Source: JBOCEF01 sp047610385
GTDB taxonomy: Bacteria; Pseudomonadota; Alphaproteobacteria; Rhodobacterales; Rhodobacteraceae
NCBI GenBank assembly: GCA_047610385.1
Contig: JBLGAC010000074.1
Location: 1 to 10,133 of the forward strand
Direction of reading: 5' to 3'
DNA: 10,133 nucleotides
The position numbers and the translations under genes are program-made. Each line of letters begins with the position of its first letter. The first letter of the stretch is position 1. Shown in pieces: positions 6,082-10,133 of the stretch. Below the pieces are notes generated by a model that had not been told where the DNA came from, did not search any database, and saw only the letters and a list, made by a program, of their open reading frames with translations.

Positions 6082-6909
6082 TCAGGCCCCGCGGTCGGCC
6101 AGCCGTGCGTCGCGCCAGTCGATGGCGGCGCGCAGGCCCTGATCGCGCGCGATCTCAAGGAACAGGCGCTTGGTCTCCATGCCCTCGCCCTCGATCAAAA
6201 TGTCGATCTGCAGCGCGCTTTCCAACGCCTCGGCCATGCCGCGGATTTCATAGCTGCGGTTGATCGCGCGCTTGGTCTCGCGCACCAGCGTGTCATCCAT
6301 GGCGGCCATGCGCGCGGCGATTTTCAGCGCCGCGTCCAGATGCGTGCCTTCGGGGACCACGCGGTTGATCATCCCGATCTCTCGCGCGCGCTCGGCGGGC
6401 AGGGCGTCTTCGCCGGTCAGGATGATCTCCTTGGCGATCTTGGGGCCGACGACCCACGGCAAGATCATCACCACGATCCCGGCACCGAATTTCAGCTCTG
6501 GCTCACCGAAGGTCGCGCCCTCGGACGCGACGGTCAGATCGCAGGCCATCGCCAATTCGCACGCGCCCGCAAGGCAGGGGCCATGCACTGCTGCCACCGT
6601 CGGCTTGGCCATATGCCAAAACCGCATGCAGGCGTCAAAATCGCGCCGCAGCACCGGGCGCCATTGCGCGACGCCTTGCGGCGGGTTGGCTGCCTGCGCC
6701 TTCAGATCAAAGCCCGACGAAAACCCCTTGCCCGCGCCAGTGATCACCACCGCGCCGGTTTCGGGGTCGGCGTCGGCCTCATCGGCCACCTCCAGCAGGC
6801 GCGCAAGCATGGCTTGGTCCATGCCGTTCATGCGGGCAGGCCGGTTGAGGGTGATCAGGCTGACCCGCCCGCGGCGCTCCAGCAAAACCGAGGATTGCGT
6901 GTCTGACAT
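6082..6909 (-). CDS. Enoyl-CoA hydratase/isomerase family protein
   Basis: A 275-residue crotonase-fold enzyme, cytoplasmic, normally a trimer or hexamer, that adds water to enoyl-CoA thioesters. The oxyanion-hole segment GKGFSSGFDLKA is at residues 60-71. The second segment AAVHGPCLAGACELAMACD (106-124) carries Glu118, and FGEPELKFG (134-142) carries Glu138. These two Glu are 20 residues apart, as are the catalytic pair of the rat mitochondrial enzyme, so true hydratase activity is likely rather than isomerase alone. The start at 6909 is supported by AGAGGG about 6 bases upstream; the frame's extension to 6996 would overlap the divergent ligase gene. It is the first gene of a minus-strand unit with the RraA-like gene and lies back to back with the CoA ligase, suggesting shared control from the 76-bp divergent region. 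Base composition is as GC-rich as the ligase and higher than the RraA-like gene. Confidence 0.94.
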   Translation of the reverse strand: MSDTQSSVLLERRGRVSLITLNRPARMNGMDQAMLARLLEVADEADADPETGAVVITGAGKGFSSGFDLKAQAANPPQGVAQWRPVLRRDFDACMRFWHMAKPTVAAVHGPCLAGACELAMACDLTVASEGATFGEPELKFGAGIVVMILPWVVGPKIAKEIILTGEDALPAERAREIGMINRVVPEGTHLDAALKIAARMAAMDDTLVRETKRAINRSYEIRGMAEALESALQIDILIEGEGMETKRLFLEIARDQGLRAAIDWRDARLADRGA

Positions 6910-6985
6910 GGGGACCCTCTGGCGGTGCCGGAACCCGGCGGTTAACGTGGGGGCAACGGTAGAAGACTGGCGCAGGGGTGGCAAG
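6910..6985. promoter_or_regulatory. Divergent regulatory region between hydratase and CoA ligase
   Basis: Only 76 bp separate the two opposed start codons, so both promoters must overlap here or lie inside the opposite gene. No clear -35/-10 pair or operator dyad was found. Ribosome sites are visible at both edges (AGAGGG on the minus strand, AGGGG on the plus strand). Confidence 0.5.
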
Positions 6986-8341
6986 ATGGCGGACACGATC
7001 GAGGGGCTGGTGCGCCGCGCGGCGGCGATGCGGCCTGATGCGGTGGCGGTCGATGACGGGACTGTGGCGCTCAGCTATGGCGATCTGGTGGCGGCGGCGG
7101 ACCGCGGCGCGCTGGCCTTGCGCGCGGCGGGGATGCAGGACGGGGAGCCGGTGGTGGTGCCGGTGTCAGGGCGCGCGGCCGATCTGGCGGCGTTCCTGTC
7201 GGTGTGGCGCGCAGGCGGTGCGGCGGCACCCGTCCACCGCACCACCCCGTCCAGCGTGGCTGAGGGGCTGCGCGCCCGCCTTGGCGTCCGCCTGTCGATG
7301 GAGGACGCGCCTGCGCGCATCGCTGATTGTGCGCCCCGCCAGCTCAATGGGGCAGGGACGGTGATGTTCACCTCCGGCTCCACTGGCGTGCCAAAGGGGG
7401 TGCTGCTGTCGGCGGCGCGGGCGGCGGACAAGCTGGCGATGATCGGCACCATAACCAACTGGCGCGAAGGAGAGCGCGCTGTGATCGCTTTGCAGCTGAC
7501 CTTCAGCTTTGGCCAATGGGCGACCTGGCTGACGCTGGCGCGCGGCGGGCGGGTTGATCTGCGCGGGCGCTTCGATGTGGCTGAGATTTTGGCGCTGAGC
7601 GCGGGTGCCACCCGGCTGCCCGCCGCCCCCACCATGCTGCGGCGGCTGGCTGAGGCCGGGGGCGCGCCCTTCAAAGGCACGATCATGGCGGGGGGGGAGC
7701 CGCTGCCCGCCGCCCTTGGCGCCCGCGTGCGCGCGGCGTTCCCGGCCGCCGGGCTTGGCGACATCTATGGGCTGACCGAAACCGGCACCTCGGATTTCTT
7801 TGTTCAGCCTGACGACTATGACCAGCTTGCCGGAACCATTGGCCGCGCCGGTCAAGGCATCGACTGGCGTTTGGGGGAGGGCGGGGAGCTGCAAATCCGC
7901 TCCCCCTGGGGGATGCTGGGCTATCTTGATGCGCCCGATCTGACCGAGGCGGCGTTCGCGGATGGCTGGTTCCGCACCGGCGATCTGGCGGCAGAAACGA
8001 ACGGCACAGTGCGCCTGATCGGGCGCGCCAAGGACTTGGTGATCCGGTCTGGCAACAAGGTCGCGCCTTTGGAGGTTGAGGCGGTGTTCCTCAGCCATCC
8101 CGACATCGCCGCGGCCCTGGTCGCTGGCGCGCCGGACCCGGATCGGGGCGAGGCGCTGCACCTCGCGGTGGTCGCGCGGGTAGGCACCACGCTTGATCCG
8201 CAGGCCTTGCGCGATTGGGCGGCGGAGCGGCTCGAGCGTTGGAAGCTGCCCGACCATGTGCATGTGATGGCCGATCTGCCAACCGGTGCCACGGGCAAAG
8301 CCGACCGCGGCGCGCTGCGTGCGCTGGTGGGCGGCGCCTGA
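6986..8341 (+). CDS. Acyl-CoA ligase (class I adenylate-forming, AMP-binding enzyme)
   Basis: A 451-residue cytoplasmic enzyme that activates a carboxylic acid as acyl-AMP and then transfers it to CoA. All core motifs are present: P-loop TVMFTSGSTGVPKG (125-138), LTFSFGQWAT (171-180), YGLTETGTSD (261-270), FRTGDLA (329-335), the hinge GRAKDLVIRSGNKV (346-359) and the C-terminal catalytic Lys438 in LPTGATGKADRG. It is short for the family (usually 500-550) because the N-terminal subdomain is compact and there are few insertions. The ATG at 6986 is chosen because AGGGG lies about 8 bases upstream and the usual N-terminus (TIEGLVRRAAAMRPDAVAV) follows; the open frame back to 6260 runs antisense through the hydratase gene. 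Divergent from the hydratase, it probably feeds the same pathway. The acyl substrate (fatty, aryl or dicarboxylic acid) is not determined. Confidence 0.94.
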   Translation: MADTIEGLVRRAAAMRPDAVAVDDGTVALSYGDLVAAADRGALALRAAGMQDGEPVVVPVSGRAADLAAFLSVWRAGGAAAPVHRTTPSSVAEGLRARLGVRLSMEDAPARIADCAPRQLNGAGTVMFTSGSTGVPKGVLLSAARAADKLAMIGTITNWREGERAVIALQLTFSFGQWATWLTLARGGRVDLRGRFDVAEILALSAGATRLPAAPTMLRRLAEAGGAPFKGTIMAGGEPLPAALGARVRAAFPAAGLGDIYGLTETGTSDFFVQPDDYDQLAGTIGRAGQGIDWRLGEGGELQIRSPWGMLGYLDAPDLTEAAFADGWFRTGDLAAETNGTVRLIGRAKDLVIRSGNKVAPLEVEAVFLSHPDIAAALVAGAPDPDRGEALHLAVVARVGTTLDPQALRDWAAERLERWKLPDHVHVMADLPTGATGKADRGALRALVGGA

Positions 8342-8362
8342 TCGTGCAGCTTTTGCGTGGGG

Positions 8363-8398
8363 GGCTGGGGCTAGCCCGATGCACGGGGTGCCCCAGCC
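8363..8398. terminator. Long GC-rich stem-loop after the CoA ligase
   Basis: GGCTGGGGC (8363-8371) pairs with GCCCCAGCC (8390-8398), 21 bases past the ligase stop. The loop folds further, CCCG (8375-8378) with CGGG (8384-8387). No T-run follows on the plus strand, so it may be an incomplete intrinsic terminator or an mRNA 3'-end stabiliser. It also marks the boundary to IS-relic DNA. Confidence 0.5.
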
Positions 8399-8451
8399 GC
8401 GCATAGGTATATTGAAGAACGGTGCCCAGGCCGGGACTGCTGGATGGCCCC

Positions 8452-8725
8452 CCTGCGCCGCAGCAAGACCACAAAACCGCGGGTTGTGCCGCACCGCTTG
8501 ATGATCTTGATCTGCCAATCGCCGAGAGGGACAAGCACATGACGCAGCCAAGGCCAGCTTTTGCGGATCAAGCGCAGCAGCATCAAAGCCCCGCCGCAGT
8601 CTTGCACGTCGGCCAGATGCATCACGGCACCGACCATCAGGCCAAGGGGTGACAACCGCGATGTGACGCTTGCACCCTTTCACAAGGTTTCACGCTCTGA
8701 CTGTCGATAACGCACGCGAATGGGC
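8452..8725 (-). pseudogene. IS5-family transposase relic A (internal deletions and frameshifts)
   Basis: Central and C-terminal pieces of an IS5-family DDE transposase. Reading down the minus strand: CVIDSQSVKP, then in other frames VKGCKRHIAVV, LGLMVGAVMHLADVQDCGGA, LRLIRKSWPWLRHV and LGDWQIKIIKRCGTTRGFVVLLRRR. These follow the family order (IDSQSVKTT, GRKRHIVVDT, LGLMV, VQDRDGA, PRRWVVERTF). Segments are missing between SQSVKP and VKGCKRH and between WLRHV and LGDW. The second gap removes the ADGGY-type motif with a catalytic Asp. The VERTF Glu motif is also lost. At least one frameshift lies near 8650. Certainly inactive. A different copy from the relic at 9103, whose diagnostic motifs differ. 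Confidence 0.8.
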
Positions 8726-8741
8726 TGAATCCGCCCCACCA

Positions 8742-9102
8742 GCGCACGCACTGCCACGATCAGCTGGTGGTTGATGGCGCGCAAAGGACCGCCGCTGCGC
8801 CAGTTTTAGAACCAGCGCGGGACGGTCGTGCACGGTATGAGATTTTGCGGCGGCGTGCTCTGATGGCAGCCAGTTGCGGTGTTGAGATGATCGATGTCGA
8901 TACACGGCAGAAGGATCTGGCGCAGGCGTTCGGCGGCGTTGAACCTGCGCGCGTCAAGGGCACTCGGACACGCAAGGAAAGGCGGCACCGGGCACCACCC
9001 TCCCTCCTTGCCAATTGGCATGAGGTATCGGGCTGGCTGAAGATGAGGCCGCGTGGACAAAGAAGAGTCCCAAAGCACCGTTGCCGCGCATCAAGGCTGA
9101 AA
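8742..9102. other. Unassigned DNA between two IS5 relics
   Basis: About 360 bp with overlapping open frames on both strands, of up to about 130 codons, none with a recognisable motif or a convincing ribosome site. It may include decayed IS ends, but no terminal inverted repeats or duplicated target sites were found. Confidence 0.5.
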
Positions 9103-9690
9103 ATTGGGAGCCAGCCTTGCCCCAAGACATCATCGAAGACGCAACTTGGGCGCTGATTGCGCCCTTCGTGCCGCCAGAGCGCGGGCGTGCCTGCCGCCCT
9201 GCGATCGACAACCGGCGCGTTCTGGAAAGCATCGTATGGATCGCGCGCACCGGCTCTCCCAATCGCGATTTACCTGATCGCTTGGGCAAGTGGAACACGG
9301 GTGCGGCCCAGGTTTGCGCGATGCCGGAACGCCGAGCTGTTCGAGGCGATCCTTGAGGCGTGGGCTATGAGCGGTGCGGGCAACGGTGCAGTCTGAATGA
9401 TCGACAACAGTGTTATCCGAGCGCATCAGCACAGTGCTGGCCCCAAAAAATCGGCATCCATCTGAACGATTCAGGTCGGTCCTGAGGCAGATTTTCAACT
9501 GAGCTGTGCGCCTTGACCAAGACGAAGGGCCTGCCTCTCAGCATCCATCTGACGCCCGGCCAGAGGGCCGATATCTCGGCCACCCCCGACCTGATCGCGC
9601 TCGGCCAGACCCGGCTGCCTCAGCTTATCGCTGATAAGGATTCCGGCCATCGCCTGGCCAGTGTTGCGATGGCGGCGATTATAATGAGGG
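9103..9690 (+). pseudogene. IS5-family transposase relic B (multiple frameshifts and stops)
   Basis: A second IS5-family transposase, on the opposite strand to relic A. The N-terminal domain reads DIIEDATWALIAPFVPP, ACRPAIDNRRVLESIVWIAR and DLPDRLGKWNT. After a frameshift near 9300 it continues as AELFEAILEAWAM, a TGA (9394-9396), then MIDNSVIRAHQHSAG with the first catalytic Asp. Another frame change near 9450-9500 leads to GRFSTEL, LPLSIHLTPGQRADISATPDLIA and QLIADKD, the region of the second Asp. Thereafter the expected C-terminal domain with its Glu is absent, apart from a possible tail LASVAMAAIIM that resembles the family's last helix, implying an internal deletion. Inactive. Confidence 0.85.
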
Positions 9691-10133
9691 TCTCTGCGAT
9701 GGTGCTGAGGTGCGCATGGTCACGTGCAAGGCGGCGGCACTTCATGGTCAAAGGATTGGCCCGCCCATCCACTCAGCGTCGGCGGATGGCCATTTGGTGG
9801 CGGTCCACGCCCCAGCCAGTTCATCGGGAATGGAGGCTTCAACCGTGACCTTCAGCCCGTCAAAACCTGCCTGAACCACGTCCATTTGCACTATCCATCG
9901 TCGATCCGTTCGACAAAGGCCACGCCCTACTCCTGCAACCACTCTTCAGTATAAAAGACAGCTTTGGGGTCCTTCTGCGCACTTCACGCGGTGGGGCGTG
10001 GGTGCAAGCCCCCGGGCAATTCCGCACTAAGCCCTTTTGTGGCCTCAGCGGCGTGAGCCATGCGTCAGCGCGATCTTTTCAAAGCCACTGGCGAAAAGGT
10101 CTGCGCCTTCCGTACCGATCCGGCGGCCCTAGG
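9691..10133. other. Unassigned right end of the window
   Basis: No gene is recognised here. On the minus strand a 64-codon frame (9942-9748) has a protein-like core (VQAGFDGLKVTVEASIPDELAGAW). Upstream of it, in other minus-strand frames, are short gene-like stretches (KAVFYTEEWLQE, a stop, then GVAFVERIDDG; and GADLFASGFEKIALTHG near 10100). They could be remnants of frameshifted genes, but I cannot name a family. There is no clear ribosome site or complete reading frame. Confidence 0.4.

Noticed and set aside
6024..6158. 45-codon N-terminal extension of the RraA-like protein
   Set aside because: It overlaps the end of the hydratase gene, has no family similarity, and a usable ATG lies at 6023.
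6260..6985. Plus-strand extension of the CoA ligase upstream to 6260
   Set aside because: This part is antisense to the hydratase gene and shows no homology, whereas the ligase N-terminus and a ribosome site mark the ATG at 6986.
7166..8683. 505-codon open frame on the minus strand
   Set aside because: It runs antisense through the CoA ligase, whose motifs are complete on the plus strand. Its protein has no recognisable motif apart from the few residues of IS5 relic A at its very start, and long antisense frames are expected in GC-rich coding DNA.

Overview
The window looks like chromosomal or plasmid accessory DNA of an alphaproteobacterium, most likely a member of the Rhodobacteraceae (Roseobacter group). 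This is inferred from the GC-rich coding sequence, the protein style of the catabolic enzymes, and the mix of IS3- and IS5-type transposase relics. No rRNA, tRNA or CRISPR array was seen.

Layout from left to right. Positions 1-750 hold a GGC/GGT microsatellite and a 5'-truncated, frameshifted IS3-family transposase relic on the + strand. Positions 1013-3514 hold two intact minus-strand genes, an aldo/keto reductase (start codon TTG at 3514) followed by an amidase-signature hydrolase (start 2404), probably co-transcribed. Positions 3981-5219 hold the scattered remains, on the minus strand, of what appears to have been one large gene: a HIT-like plus phospholipase D-like N-terminus (5219-4482) and a piece of superfamily 2 helicase RecA2 domain (4244-3981). 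They are separated by about 240 bp of foreign-looking A+T-rich DNA carrying a near-consensus sigma-70-type promoter. Positions 5325-6909 hold two more intact minus-strand genes, an enoyl-CoA hydratase/isomerase (start 6909) and an RraA/HMG-aldolase-like protein (start 6023). Positions 6986-8341 hold a compact acyl-CoA ligase (AMP-binding enzyme), divergent from the hydratase across 76 bp. From 8342 to the end the DNA is a graveyard of at least two different IS5-family transposase relics (minus 8725-8452, plus 9103-9690) with short unassigned stretches between them.

The ligase, hydratase and RraA-type aldolase could form a small carboxylic-acid degradation unit: CoA activation, hydration of an enoyl-CoA, and aldol or retro-aldol cleavage of a keto acid. 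The aldo/keto reductase and amidase may be a separate two-gene unit acting on carbonyl and amide substrates. Substrates cannot be read from the sequence. The most unusual part is the collapsed HIT-PLD-helicase gene and the A+T-rich segment sitting where its middle should be.
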